From Labilibaculum euxinicum (GTDB taxonomy: Bacteria > Bacteroidota > Bacteroidia > Bacteroidales > Marinifilaceae): 64,000 nucleotides of DNA. The position numbers and the translations under genes are program-made. The notes under the pieces are model-generated. The model was not told where the DNA came from, searched no databases, and saw only the letters and a list, made by a program, of their open reading frames with translations. Location: the NCBI RefSeq assembly GCF_009795715.1, contig NZ_WTCR01000006.1, forward strand, positions 283,074-347,073, given 5' to 3'. Shown here one piece after another: positions 1 through 9,666 of this stretch (within the stretch, counting starts at the first letter, position 1; each line of letters begins with the position of its first letter).

Positions 1-2
1 TT

Positions 3-104
3 GAACTGACGATTACAGCAGATATTTTAACAGCATTGCAATCGGGAGGATTGATAATTGGTGGGCATGATTATACTGCAACAGAAGTTTCTATCGGATC
101 CTAA
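3..104 (+). CDS. C-terminal end of an upstream protein (partial)
   Basis: The frame that is open from base 3 encodes 33 residues and stops with TAA at 102-104; the rest of the gene lies before the window. The tail reads ...GGLIIGGHDYTATEVSIGS, a beta-strand-like pattern often seen at the end of secreted glycan-binding or SusE/F-like proteins that sit just before mannanases in such loci. That assignment is inference from context and a short peptide. It is on the same strand as the mannan genes, 96 bases before the GH26 gene, so it is probably a member of the same locus. Confidence 0.55.
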   Translation, partial: ELTITADILTALQSGGLIIGGHDYTATEVSIGS

Positions 105-142
105 TAAAATTTTAATTCAATTTTGAATTTATTTGTTCAATA

Positions 143-187
143 AACCTTATTGCCACTTTTCTCTTTCGAGAAAAAGGCAATAAGGTT
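143..187 (+). terminator. Strong intercistronic hairpin before the GH26 gene
   Basis: The arms AACCTTATTGCC (143-154) and GGCAATAAGGTT (176-187) are perfect 12-bp complements, and the stem continues inward through CTTTTCTC / GAGAAAAAG. No T-run follows on the + strand, so it may be an mRNA-stabilising or processing hairpin between cistrons rather than a terminator. It ends 13 bases before the GH26 start codon. A 16-nt palindrome (AATTCAA TT TTGAATT, 114-129) lies just upstream. Confidence 0.5.
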
Positions 188-200
188 AAAATAATCAATA

Positions 201-1622
201 ATGCTACAAAAAAGATTCCTGTATAATCGTTTAGTGAAAAGTATGTTGCCTGCTTTGTTTGTGCTTTTTGTTGTTTCGTGCGGTGCTGAAAGTGGCCCAG
301 ATGAACCTCCTGTACTTGAAACTCCTCATTTGGTAAGTTCAAATCCTGAAGATGGAGCTACAGAGGTAGATACAAAAACGACATCTATGCAATTGGTGTT
401 TGAAAGCAATCTAATTGTTGTTTCAAAATCAAAAATTTATTTAAATGGCGATGTTGTAAACAACGCAACGGCCGAAGAAAATATTGTGACAGTAAGTTTT
501 TCAACTCTTCAACCTGAAACAGAATACACATTGCTTGTTGATGCCTTTGCTTTTAAAAGAATAAATGGAGCGGTAAATTCAGAGCAAATTTTAATTCGTT
601 TCACAACAGGGGCAAGTCAGGCGATTGGTATTACAAATAATCTTGCTGTTACTAATCCTTCCTCTGAAGCAACAAATCTTTATGCCTTTTTAAAAGACAA
701 CTACGGAGAAAAAATAATTTCCGCAACGATGGCCAATGTAAACTGGAATTTTAATGAGGCTGAATGGGTTTATTCACAAACTGGGAAATATCCTGCGATA
801 AACACGTTTGATTATATCCATCTTATGTCTTCTCCGGCAAGTTGGATCGACTATTCTGATATTTCAGCAGTAGAAGACTGGTGGAACAATAATGGAATTA
901 TAAGTGCAGGATGGCACTGGTTGATTCCTACCTACGAAGGTTCAACAGATTATACTTACAAACCGGATGAAACAACTTTTAAGGCTTCAAATGCAACTAT
1001 TGAAGGAACCTGGGAAAATGATTTTGTAAAGGCTAATCTTGAAAAAATAACCGATTATTTGCTGCTGCTTAAGCAAAAGAATATTCCGGTGTTATGGCGT
1101 CCTTTGCACGAGGCTGCAGGTAATATTCACGAATATACCGATGGGAAAGCTTGGTTTTGGTGGGGCGCAAATGGTTCCGTGGCCTACAAAAAATTGTGGA
1201 TTTATATGTTTAGCCATTTTCAGGATGCCGGATTGAACAATTTGATATGGGTGTGGACTACACAGACAAAAGACAGCGACTTTTATCCTGGTGACGAGTA
1301 TGTGGATATCGTTGGAAGAGACATTTATAATAATACCGAGGCTACTTCTATTGCTGATCAATTCAATACAATACAGCAAACTTATCCTACTAAAATGATC
1401 ACCCTAAGTGAGTGTGGCAACACGGCCGATGTATCAGAACAATGGGATGCCGGAGCTAAATGGGTCTATTATATGCCTTGGTACGATTATGATAGGACAA
1501 ATGATATCAATGAGGTGGATTTTACCAGTACAGATCATGAACATGCCAATGCCGCGTGGTGGACAAATGCATTTAGTAATAGTTATGTACTTACCCGTGA
1601 TCAAATTCCTGATTTAAAGTAA
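201..1622 (+). CDS. GH26 endo-beta-1,4-mannanase lipoprotein
   Basis: This is an endo-acting mannanase, probably on the cell surface, that cuts the beta-1,4-mannan backbone. The N-terminus is a lipoprotein signal with a lipobox ending at Cys27 (VVSC). An Ig-like domain follows at about residues 40-135 (the ASNPxDGAT-type pattern of bacterial Big_5 domains), and then a GH26 barrel to residue 473. The family's catalytic pair is visible: acid/base Glu304 in WRPLHEA and nucleophile Glu404 in LSECGN. The length is normal for GH26 plus one accessory domain. The ATG at 201 is used because it precedes the whole signal peptide; Met15 inside the signal is a less likely start. It is the first complete gene of a same-strand mannan-degradation cluster. 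Confidence 0.93.
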   Translation: MLQKRFLYNRLVKSMLPALFVLFVVSCGAESGPDEPPVLETPHLVSSNPEDGATEVDTKTTSMQLVFESNLIVVSKSKIYLNGDVVNNATAEENIVTVSFSTLQPETEYTLLVDAFAFKRINGAVNSEQILIRFTTGASQAIGITNNLAVTNPSSEATNLYAFLKDNYGEKIISATMANVNWNFNEAEWVYSQTGKYPAINTFDYIHLMSSPASWIDYSDISAVEDWWNNNGIISAGWHWLIPTYEGSTDYTYKPDETTFKASNATIEGTWENDFVKANLEKITDYLLLLKQKNIPVLWRPLHEAAGNIHEYTDGKAWFWWGANGSVAYKKLWIYMFSHFQDAGLNNLIWVWTTQTKDSDFYPGDEYVDIVGRDIYNNTEATSIADQFNTIQQTYPTKMITLSECGNTADVSEQWDAGAKWVYYMPWYDYDRTNDINEVDFTSTDHEHANAAWWTNAFSNSYVLTRDQIPDLK

Positions 1623-1804
1623 ATAAGGAATGCGTTTGGTTTAAGGCGCAAGTCCAAATAAAATCGGATAAAAGTTATTGATATTGAGAAATTTTGGCAA
1701 GTACGTAGCTGGGAGCAATACAATAACCTATCAATTGAAAGACATAAATATTTTGCGGGTTTCATGTTTTTATACAGATTCCAAAATGAATTAATAGATT
1801 GAAA

Positions 1805-3004
1805 ATGAGTGAAGAAAATGATTCATTGGAGCAATTCCTAGATGAAATTAAAAAAGAATGGTTTGATATACTTGATTATTGGGCAGAAAGTACAATTGAC
1901 AAGCACAATGGTGGTTTTTTAGGAGAGATTGATAATAGCGGGGTGGTGAATAGTAAAATTGCAAAAGGGGTTGTGTTAAACACAAGAATTTTGTGGACAT
2001 TTTCATCCGCTTATAATTACTGTAAGAATGAGCGGTATCTTGAAATAGCCAAGCGGGCTTTCGATTATATCCTCACCTATTTTTTTGATCATGATAACGG
2101 CGGTTTGTTTTGGGCAGTTGATACTGCCGGACAGGTGGTTGATGATAGAAAACAAGCTTATGCACAAGGATTTGGGATTTATGCTTTCTCCGAATATTAC
2201 AAAGCATCAAAAGATCAAAGGAGCCTTACACATGCAATAAATCTTTTCTATTTATTGGAAAGTAAATACAAAGATGATGAATTTGGAGGTTATGTGGAAG
2301 CTTTGAGTAAGGATTGGAAACCATTAAGTGATATGCGATTGAGCACAAAAGATGCCAATGAGCCAAAGTCAATGAATACTCACCTTCATATTATTGAACC
2401 CTACACTAATTTGTATAAAGTATGGGAAAATATTGAATTGAAGAATAGCATTAAAGATTTGCTGGCGATATTTTACAATCGTATTCTTAATCAACAAACC
2501 TTCCAGTTTCAATTGTTTTTTGATATGGATTGGACCGTAAAATCCAATGAAATATCCTTTGGACACAATATTGAATCGGCTTGGCTGCTTAGCGATGCGG
2601 CAAGAGTGATTCATGATGAGAAATGGATTGAGAAAATGGAAACAATAGCCGTTCAGGTAACCGATAAAGTTATTCATGACGGAATGGATCGTGATGGCAG
2701 TGTTTTTTACGAGAAAATTGATGGGGTTATTGATAAAGATAAGCACTGGTGGGTTCAAGCCGAGGCGATTATAGGCTTGGTGGATACATACAAAATAACA
2801 GGAAATAAAAAGTATTTAGACAGAGCCATTCAAATATGGACATTTGTTAAAGCCAATATTAAAGATGGTAAGGGTGGAGAATGGTTTTGGCGGGTTGATG
2901 CAGCAGGAAAACCTGTAGCCAGTGATTGCAAAGTAGGATTTTGGAAATGTCCGTACCATAATACCAGAGCACTAATTGAAAGTTATAGCAGACTAAAAGA
3001 ATAA
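1805..3004 (+). CDS. Mannobiose/cellobiose 2-epimerase (AGE family)
   Basis: The enzyme interconverts the reducing-end sugar of beta-1,4-disaccharides at C2; in mannan loci it turns mannobiose into mannosyl-glucose in the cytoplasm. There is no signal peptide. The (alpha/alpha)6 AGE-family histidine motifs are all present: NTHLHIIE, GHNIESAWL, KHWWVQAEA and PYHNTR. The length of 399 residues is typical. I chose the ATG at 1805; an in-frame TTG six bases earlier is unlikely. Only 5 bases separate it from the GH27 gene, so the two are surely co-transcribed. The usual partner, a GH130 mannosylglucose phosphorylase, is not in this window. Cellobiose as substrate cannot be excluded from sequence. 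Confidence 0.88.
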   Translation: MSEENDSLEQFLDEIKKEWFDILDYWAESTIDKHNGGFLGEIDNSGVVNSKIAKGVVLNTRILWTFSSAYNYCKNERYLEIAKRAFDYILTYFFDHDNGGLFWAVDTAGQVVDDRKQAYAQGFGIYAFSEYYKASKDQRSLTHAINLFYLLESKYKDDEFGGYVEALSKDWKPLSDMRLSTKDANEPKSMNTHLHIIEPYTNLYKVWENIELKNSIKDLLAIFYNRILNQQTFQFQLFFDMDWTVKSNEISFGHNIESAWLLSDAARVIHDEKWIEKMETIAVQVTDKVIHDGMDRDGSVFYEKIDGVIDKDKHWWVQAEAIIGLVDTYKITGNKKYLDRAIQIWTFVKANIKDGKGGEWFWRVDAAGKPVASDCKVGFWKCPYHNTRALIESYSRLKE

Positions 3005-3009
3005 TCAGA

Positions 3010-4221
3010 ATGAGAAAATTGTTTTTATTACTAATAATGATTGTGTTCAGCATTTGCGTGAATGCTCAAAAAGCAGAGAATTTGGCTTTAACTCCACCTA
3101 TGGGTTGGAATAGTTGGAATACATTTGGTACAGATATAAATGAGCAGTTGGTAATGCAAACCGCTGATGCTTTTGTTGAATTAGGATTAAAAGAAGCCGG
3201 ATATGAATATATTGTATTGGATGACGGCTGGATGGCTAAGGAAAGAGATGAAAATAACAATCTGGTTCCGGATCCAAAGAAATTTCCTGGAGGAATAAAA
3301 TCCATTGTTGATTATGTGCATTCAAAAGGGTTAAAATTTGGTTTGTACGAATGTGCCGGAAATCAAACCTGTGCTGGTTATCCTGGTAGCCGTGGTTTTG
3401 AGTATCAGGATGCTAAACTTTTCGCCGAATGGGGAATTGATTTTTTGAAATATGACTGGTGCAATACCGAAAATTTAAATGCAAAAGGAGCTTATGAAAC
3501 CATGAGAGATGCCTTGCATGCAAGCAAACAACCAATTGTTTTCAGTATTTGCGAATGGGGCGATAATGAGCCTTGGAAATGGGCAAAGGATATTGGACAT
3601 TTGTGGAGAGTAACTGGCGATATTACCAATTGCTGGGATTGTGAAGTAGGTCATGGAAACTGGTCATCACGAGGCATTTGGCCAATTATTAATCTACGTA
3701 AAGACCTCCGGAAATTCGCAGGCCCGGGTCATTGGAACGATTTAGACATGATGGAGGTCGGGAACGGCATGACGGATTCGGAAGATCGTGTACATTTTGC
3801 CATGTGGAGTTTGTTGACCTCGCCTCTGATTTTAGGAAACGACCTCCGCAGCATGTCTAACGAAACATTGAAAACAATCGAAAATAAAAATGTAATTGCA
3901 GTCAATCAGGATGTTTTGGGTATTCAAGCTTATTGCCATCTGAAAAGTCTGGAATTGGAAATCTGGGTGAAACCTCTTGCCAATGGAGAATGGGCTGTGG
4001 CTTTTATTAACATGAGCAACGATGAATTACTCCTTTCCTATGATTGGTGGAAACATCCAATAAACGATCAGCTAACTCACAAGCAATTGGAAAAGAAATA
4101 CAAAAGTTACTCGATGTACGATCTGTATGCATCCAAAAATATCGGGTTAACCAATAAAAATTTTGAGTCAAAAATTAAAGGGCATGATGTTTTATTGCTA
4201 AAACTTAGTCCTCAGAAATAA
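3010..4221 (+). CDS. GH27 alpha-galactosidase
   Basis: It removes alpha-1,6-galactose side chains from galactomannan oligosaccharides. A signal peptide (about residues 1-19, ending VNAQ) indicates export to the periplasm. The GH27 signature starts with TPPMGWNSWNTFG. The catalytic nucleophile is Asp149 in LKYDWC and the acid/base is Asp204 in RVTGDIT. Cysteines of the GLYECAG..TC segment match the family disulphide region. A short beta-sandwich C-terminal domain completes the 403 residues. It lies between the epimerase and the sugar symporter, which fits debranching before import. Confidence 0.93.
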   Translation: MRKLFLLLIMIVFSICVNAQKAENLALTPPMGWNSWNTFGTDINEQLVMQTADAFVELGLKEAGYEYIVLDDGWMAKERDENNNLVPDPKKFPGGIKSIVDYVHSKGLKFGLYECAGNQTCAGYPGSRGFEYQDAKLFAEWGIDFLKYDWCNTENLNAKGAYETMRDALHASKQPIVFSICEWGDNEPWKWAKDIGHLWRVTGDITNCWDCEVGHGNWSSRGIWPIINLRKDLRKFAGPGHWNDLDMMEVGNGMTDSEDRVHFAMWSLLTSPLILGNDLRSMSNETLKTIENKNVIAVNQDVLGIQAYCHLKSLELEIWVKPLANGEWAVAFINMSNDELLLSYDWWKHPINDQLTHKQLEKKYKSYSMYDLYASKNIGLTNKNFESKIKGHDVLLLKLSPQK

Positions 4222-4314
4222 TAAAACCAGCAAACGGGAAGCTGTGTTGAATGGCATTTGCAAGTACGAACCTATCTGGAGTATTTATACACAGCTCCAC
4301 TAAAAGCGAATAGA

Positions 4315-5688
4315 ATGGATCAGAAAATCTGTTTAAAAGAAAAAATTGGATATAGTTTTGGCGATTTTGCATCTTCTATGTTTTGGAAGATCTTCTCCAT
4401 GTTTCTCATGATTTTTTACACTGATGTGGTTGAGTTATCTCCTGCATCAGTTGGAACAATGTTGTTATTGACTCGTTTGTGGGATGGATTGAATGACCCG
4501 ATTATGGGAATTGTTGCAGATAGAACCAGTACATCGAAAGGAAAATTCAGACCCTATCTTTTATGGGTTGCCATTCCGTTTGGAATTATTGGGGTTTTAA
4601 CCTTTTCCACTCCGGAATTTGGTCCGTCAGGGAAATTGATTTACGCCTATGTAACTTATACCTTAATGATGATGGTGTACACGGCAATTAATGTTCCTTA
4701 TTCTTCCTTAATGGGAGTAATGACCGATAATTCGGATGAAAGAACATCTTTGGCTTCCTTCAGATTTATTGGTGCCTATTCCGGGGGAATCTTCATGACT
4801 GCTTCTATTCCATATTTATTGGATTTTTTTAGGGAAATAGGTTCAAGTGAAGCAGGCAGCTATCAATATTCTGTTGCAATTTATGCTGTTGTAGCAGCTT
4901 TCTTTTTCATCATGACCTATTTGTGGACAAAAGAGAGAGTAAAGCCATTGGAAGTGAAAAATTCGATTTGGAAAGATGTAAAAGATTTGGGGAAAAATGC
5001 ACAGTGGTTTATTATGCTTGGCGCTGGTATTGCTGTGCTGATCTTCAATTCTCTTCGCGATGGAAGCATCATGTATTACTTCAAATATTTTATCAAAGAT
5101 CAAACAGTTCCTTTACTTGGAGAAATGAAGTGGGATAAATTGGCGGGTGCATATATGACCATTTGGTTGGTAACAAATATGATAGGAGTTTTGTTAGCCA
5201 AACCCGTTTCAGCAAGAATAGGAAAGAAGAAAACCTTTATCGGAGCAATGGTTTTGGCATCGTTCTTCAGTATTGCCCTATATTGGCTGCAACCCGGACA
5301 AATAGGATTGATTTTTCTGCTCAACATTTTTATTGGAGTAACAGCTGGAATTGTATTGCCGCTAATCTGGTCGATGTACGCTGATATTGCCGATTATTCG
5401 GAATGGAAAACCGGACGACGCGCTACTGGATTGGTGTTTTCATCTTCATCAATGTCGCAAAAAATGGGATGGACACTTGGAGGCGCCGTTACAGGTTGGT
5501 TGTTGGCCGCTTATGGTTTTGAGGCCAATGCTGAACAATCTTTCGAATCATTAAAAGGAATTCGTTTGATGATTAGTATTTATCCAGCCATTGGTGCCGC
5601 GCTTTCTGCTCTGTTTTTATTGCTGTATAAATTGAGCGATAAATATATGAAACAGGTAATTTCCGAATTGGCTGAAAAGCGTCAATAA
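4315..5688 (+). CDS. GPH-family sugar:cation symporter (MFS)
   Basis: This inner-membrane transporter of the glycoside-pentoside-hexuronide:cation symporter family would import manno-oligosaccharides released in the periplasm. The N-terminus LKEKIGYSFGDFASSMFWK is the typical GPH start, followed by the LWDGLNDPIMG motif and about 12 membrane spans over 457 residues. A second family motif, YADIADYSEWKTGRRATG, is in the C-terminal half. The in-frame TTG at 4258 would add a non-membrane, non-conserved extension, so the ATG at 4315 is taken as the start. The neighbouring epimerase and mannosidase suggest a mannobiose or mannotriose substrate, which is inference. Confidence 0.88.
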   Translation: MDQKICLKEKIGYSFGDFASSMFWKIFSMFLMIFYTDVVELSPASVGTMLLLTRLWDGLNDPIMGIVADRTSTSKGKFRPYLLWVAIPFGIIGVLTFSTPEFGPSGKLIYAYVTYTLMMMVYTAINVPYSSLMGVMTDNSDERTSLASFRFIGAYSGGIFMTASIPYLLDFFREIGSSEAGSYQYSVAIYAVVAAFFFIMTYLWTKERVKPLEVKNSIWKDVKDLGKNAQWFIMLGAGIAVLIFNSLRDGSIMYYFKYFIKDQTVPLLGEMKWDKLAGAYMTIWLVTNMIGVLLAKPVSARIGKKKTFIGAMVLASFFSIALYWLQPGQIGLIFLLNIFIGVTAGIVLPLIWSMYADIADYSEWKTGRRATGLVFSSSSMSQKMGWTLGGAVTGWLLAAYGFEANAEQSFESLKGIRLMISIYPAIGAALSALFLLLYKLSDKYMKQVISELAEKRQ

Positions 5689-5765
5689 TATAAGTTGAAG
5701 TGTCTAACACCTATGGAATTGAAAGTAGTTAAAAACATCTTGTTGAAGTAAATTGGAGAATAGTA

Positions 5766-6884
5766 ATGAGGACAAAATATTTATACATATTAGGATTGGT
5801 AATAGGCATGCATTTTTCAGCATTGGGACAAAATGGAAATTCTAATTTTGTTTTGCCTGCGATTTCTCAAAATCAAAATTGCGAATCTGATTTAGTATCA
5901 GTGAATTTTTCGAATGAAAATATAGAATACATAGGTCGCTGGGACTTTAGCGGTCAATGCCCAAAGGTGTGGGCTCCTGGAGCTTATCTCCGGTTTCGTT
6001 TTAAAGGGAATTCTTGCCGGTTTATTATTGAGGATGAAAACCTATGGGGAAATCATAATTTTATAGAATTGGTAATTGATAATTCAATTGAGAACCGCAT
6101 CAGACTTAGTGGAAAGTTGGATACAATCTCTCTTCCGACAAATTTAGATTCCGGTGAACACACGGTTTTAATCTGCAAGGATACCGAAGCTGGTATCGGA
6201 TACATAAAAATAAAAGAGATTCACTGTGCATCGATTATGCCCGGCAAATTATCATCCGAAAGAAAGATTGAGTGCATCGGAAATTCAATTACATGCGGTA
6301 TGGGCAGCGACGAATCCTATAAAAAATGCGGCACTTCAGAATGGTACGATCAACACAATGCTTATATGGCTTATGGCCCGAGAACGGCCAGAAGATTAAA
6401 TGCACAATGGCATTTGACTTCTGTTTCGGGAATTGGACTGGTTCATAGTTGTTGCGGATCATCAACGGAAATGCCTGAAGTATTTCACCGAACAAGTTTG
6501 GGTATTGATGGCAAAAATTGGGATTTTGACAAATACATTCCAGATGTACTGACGATTTGCCTGGGACAGAATGATGGGATTCAGGATTCTACCTTGTTTT
6601 GTAATGCCTACCTTAATTTTATAAAGCTGATTAGAACCTATTATCCAGAAACGCAAATTGTATGTTTAACAAGTCCAATGGGCGATAAAACTTTAAATGA
6701 TGTCCTGAAAAAATACATCAACAGTGTAGTAGAAAGAAGAAAGAGTGAAGGAGATAACAAAGTGAGTAAATATTTCTTTAAAAACAGGTATATCAGAGGT
6801 TGTGACACTCATCCCAATATTGATGATCATGCTTTGATTGCTGACGAATTGGAAATGGAACTTAGAAAACTAATGTGTTGGTAA
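5766..6884 (+). CDS. CE2-like acetyl esterase (jelly roll plus SGNH)
   Basis: A secreted esterase likely to remove O-acetyl groups from mannan. It has a signal peptide (about residues 1-21), an N-terminal beta-sandwich domain (about 40-150, with YIGRWDFSG and GAYLRFRFKG typical of CE2) and a C-terminal SGNH hydrolase domain. The serine is Ser174 in GNSITCGMG, LGQND supplies the oxyanion Asn, and Asp347/His349 lie in CDTHPN. The layout and 372-residue length match carbohydrate esterase family 2. It is one of three esterases in a row, which points to a heavily acetylated substrate. Xylan as target is possible, but the neighbouring genes are all mannan-specific. Confidence 0.82.
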   Translation: MRTKYLYILGLVIGMHFSALGQNGNSNFVLPAISQNQNCESDLVSVNFSNENIEYIGRWDFSGQCPKVWAPGAYLRFRFKGNSCRFIIEDENLWGNHNFIELVIDNSIENRIRLSGKLDTISLPTNLDSGEHTVLICKDTEAGIGYIKIKEIHCASIMPGKLSSERKIECIGNSITCGMGSDESYKKCGTSEWYDQHNAYMAYGPRTARRLNAQWHLTSVSGIGLVHSCCGSSTEMPEVFHRTSLGIDGKNWDFDKYIPDVLTICLGQNDGIQDSTLFCNAYLNFIKLIRTYYPETQIVCLTSPMGDKTLNDVLKKYINSVVERRKSEGDNKVSKYFFKNRYIRGCDTHPNIDDHALIADELEMELRKLMCW

Positions 6885-6933
6885 GCCCAAATGGATTTAT
6901 ATTTTTGATATAAATTAATTTAAATAAGATAAA

Positions 6934-7569
6934 ATGAGAAAATTTCTAATTGTAAGTCTTCTAAGTTGCTTCTGTTTATTTGGCTGTAAGGAGCATGTTG
7001 TTAAAATTGCATGTATTGGCGATAGTATTACGCAAGGATTTGGAAGAGATAATCAGGATTCTTATCCAAATCAGATGAACGCAATGTTGGGTGAAAACAA
7101 AGAGGTGAGAAATTTTGGTGTTGGTGGCAGAACCATGTTGAAAAAAGGAGACTTTCCCCTTTGGAAAGAAAGCGCTTTTACCGAGGCACTGCAGTATAAT
7201 GCCGATGTCGCAATAATATTATTGGGAACCAATGATTCAAAGCCTCAGAATTGGGATCAATATGGCAATGAATTCTATTCCAATTATTTGAGTATGATTG
7301 ATACTCTTAAAACCACCAATCCGAAAATGCAGATTTTTGTTTGTTATCCGCCGCGTGCATTTGCTCAGGTTTGGGGTATTCGTGATTCAGTTATTGTAAA
7401 TGGCGTTATTCCTGTTATCGATTCCATTTTAACTCAAAGAGATGTTAAATTGATTGATTTGCATTCTGCGATGTACAATAATGAAGATTTGTTTCCGGAC
7501 AAAATTCATCCTAATAAAATTGGGTACAAACGGATGTCTGAAATTGTTGGTGAGGCTATTAGTAAATAG
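6934..7569 (+). CDS. SGNH/GDSL hydrolase lipoprotein, putative acetyl esterase
   Basis: A 211-residue membrane-anchored SGNH hydrolase. The lipobox LFGC ends at Cys18. The four family blocks are seen: Ser31 in GDSITQG, Gly in NFGVGGRTM, Asn100 in LLGTND, and Asp189/His192 in DKIHPN. Proteins of this size next to glycanases are usually deacetylases of plant polysaccharides. Here it follows the CE2-like gene by 49 bases and precedes the SASA-family esterase by 63, so it presumably works on acetylated manno-oligosaccharides. The exact substrate cannot be read from sequence. Confidence 0.8.
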   Translation: MRKFLIVSLLSCFCLFGCKEHVVKIACIGDSITQGFGRDNQDSYPNQMNAMLGENKEVRNFGVGGRTMLKKGDFPLWKESAFTEALQYNADVAIILLGTNDSKPQNWDQYGNEFYSNYLSMIDTLKTTNPKMQIFVCYPPRAFAQVWGIRDSVIVNGVIPVIDSILTQRDVKLIDLHSAMYNNEDLFPDKIHPNKIGYKRMSEIVGEAISK

Positions 7570-7632
7570 ATATAGTAAGGATTCAAGGAATTTGTTCATG
7601 GTTTTGAATTCATAATAAAATTAAAAAAACAT

Positions 7633-9594
7633 ATGAAACATTATAAATTTGTCATTTTTTTGTTCACACTGATATTTTCAGGCGCGAACTGTTTTGCTCA
7701 GGAAATAAGTCTGTCTCCGCTATTTGGTGATGGTATGGTTATTCAGCGCGATAAGCCTGTTTCTGTATTTGGTGAAGCTCCGGCTAACGAAAAAATTACT
7801 GTTCTCTTCAGAGATCAGCAAAAACAAGCAGTCGCAGATGGAAATGGAAAATGGAAAATTGAACTTGATTCTGAAGTTTATGGTGGTCCGAATAACCTGA
7901 CGGTGAAAACCAAAAATGAAACATTGGAAATTAAAGATGTTTATGTGGGCGAAGTTTGGATCTGTTCCGGTCAATCGAATATGGAAATGCCGCTTTTAGG
8001 CAATTGGGCTCATGTTAACAATGCTGAAGAGGAGGTTGCCAATGCAGATCGTCCAAACCTCCACTTTTTTATGGTTGACCGAAACACATCTTTTCAGCCT
8101 GAAACAAAAATGGAATCGAAAGGATGGAAAACATGCACTCCCGAGAGCTGTAAAAAATTTTCGGCAGTTGCTTATTTCTTTGGCCGCGATTTGCTTGAAA
8201 ATTTAAATATGCCCATTGGGTTAATCCAGACAGCTTGGGGAGGAACCGTAGCCGAAGCCTGGACGAGTGCTGAAACCTTAAAAAACATAGCTGATTTTCG
8301 GGAGAAAGTACTTCAAATTGAAAAAAATCCAACATCCAAAGAAGAGTTGGAACTAAAATACAAAAAAGACCTTGCTGCTTTTATTCAGGAAACAGGCGAG
8401 GCCGATAAAGGAATTAATGGTAAGGATACCATTTTTGCTTCGGTTGATTTGAATGATGCAGATTGGATGCCAATGAATCTGCCGGGTATGGTAGAAAGCA
8501 CTAAAATTGGATCTGTTGACGGAAGTATTTGGTTCAGAAAAACCATCAGTATTTCTGATGAAAATGCGAATAAAGAAATGACTTTGCACATTGCCGCGCC
8601 TGACGATGCCGATGAAACATGGTTTAATGGTGTAAAAGTGGGAGAGAGCACCGAATGGGATGTTCCCAGACAATACAAGCTGGCTTCGAATTTGGTAAAA
8701 CCCGGTAAAAATGTAATTGCAATTCGTTTATCCGATTATCGTGGTGCCGGTGGTTTTATGGGAGAAGCTTCTCATTTTGCTTTAACATCGGAAGATGGAT
8801 TTAGAATGGAATTGGCTAAAAACTGGAAGTGTAAGGTCGGATATGATTTAAAAGACATTAAAACAATTCCAATGGAACTAAACGATCCCAATCAACCAAC
8901 AGTATTGTTTAATGCCATGATTAATCCTTTAATTCCATACAGTTTTCGTGGTGTAATTTGGTATCAGGGAGAAAGCAATACCGGCAGAGCAAAGCAGTAC
9001 AAAGAATTATTTCCTGCTATGATTAATGACTGGAGGAGCAAATGGGGCGGAGAGGATTTTCCCTTTGTTTTTGTACAGCTGGCTTCTTATCTGAAGCGAA
9101 ATACGGAACCCGTGAATGATAGTTGGGCCGAACTTCGCGAGGCGCAGCGTTTAACCCTTAAATTACCAAACACAGGAATGGCCGTAGCTGTTGATATAGG
9201 AGATGGTAAAAACATTCATCCAGGCAACAAACAGGATGTTGGAAAACGTTTGGCTTTGTGGGCTCGAAACAAAGTTTATGGCGAGAATATCCCTTATTGC
9301 GGTCCCACTTATAAAGCGATGCTTGCTAAAAATTCTTCTCTCGTTGTAGAATTTGATCATTGTTACAAAGGGCTCACAGCTTCGGATAACAGAGAGGTAA
9401 CAGGTTTTGCAATTGCCGGAAAAGATGGAGTTTACCATTGGGCAAAGGCTAAAATTGATAAGAATACAATCATTCTTAGTTCGGATCAGGTGACAGAACC
9501 TATTTCGGTGCGTTACGCATGGAGTTCCAATCCCGATTGCAACTTAATCAATTCTGCGAAATTACCAGCGGGTCCTTTTGAAGCGAAATTGTAG
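7633..9594 (+). CDS. SASA/CE20-like acetyl esterase with inserted jelly-roll domain
   Basis: A secreted 653-residue member of the sialate O-acetylesterase (SASA) superfamily, of the CE20-like type that acts on plant polysaccharides. It has a signal peptide (about 1-22), an Ig-like N-terminal domain (LSPLFGDGMVIQRDKPVSVFG), and a catalytic domain split by a galactose-binding-like jelly roll (about residues 255-390, WFRKTISISDE...WFNGVKVGES). The nucleophile is Ser115 in SGQSNMEMP; YQGESNT follows the insertion, and His529 in NIHPGNK is the likely catalytic histidine. True sialate activity is unlikely because no sialic-acid genes are present; mannan deacetylation is the simplest reading. Confidence 0.83.
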   Translation: MKHYKFVIFLFTLIFSGANCFAQEISLSPLFGDGMVIQRDKPVSVFGEAPANEKITVLFRDQQKQAVADGNGKWKIELDSEVYGGPNNLTVKTKNETLEIKDVYVGEVWICSGQSNMEMPLLGNWAHVNNAEEEVANADRPNLHFFMVDRNTSFQPETKMESKGWKTCTPESCKKFSAVAYFFGRDLLENLNMPIGLIQTAWGGTVAEAWTSAETLKNIADFREKVLQIEKNPTSKEELELKYKKDLAAFIQETGEADKGINGKDTIFASVDLNDADWMPMNLPGMVESTKIGSVDGSIWFRKTISISDENANKEMTLHIAAPDDADETWFNGVKVGESTEWDVPRQYKLASNLVKPGKNVIAIRLSDYRGAGGFMGEASHFALTSEDGFRMELAKNWKCKVGYDLKDIKTIPMELNDPNQPTVLFNAMINPLIPYSFRGVIWYQGESNTGRAKQYKELFPAMINDWRSKWGGEDFPFVFVQLASYLKRNTEPVNDSWAELREAQRLTLKLPNTGMAVAVDIGDGKNIHPGNKQDVGKRLALWARNKVYGENIPYCGPTYKAMLAKNSSLVVEFDHCYKGLTASDNREVTGFAIAGKDGVYHWAKAKIDKNTIILSSDQVTEPISVRYAWSSNPDCNLINSAKLPAGPFEAKL

Positions 9595-9666
9595 ATTCCG
9601 ATGAACGTCCGGAGGAACTAATAGAATTATTATCAAAATAAACTTTGTAAAAACCACAACAAGCTC

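Noticed and set aside
1092..1379. Antisense frame inside the GH26 gene (and similar shadow frames throughout)
   Set aside because: They lie opposite well-supported genes and encode Cys/Phe/Ile-rich chains without domains.
7633..9594. True sialate O-acetylesterase
   Set aside because: The SASA family name suggests it, but no sialic acid genes are present and the inserted jelly roll and context fit plant-polysaccharide esterases.
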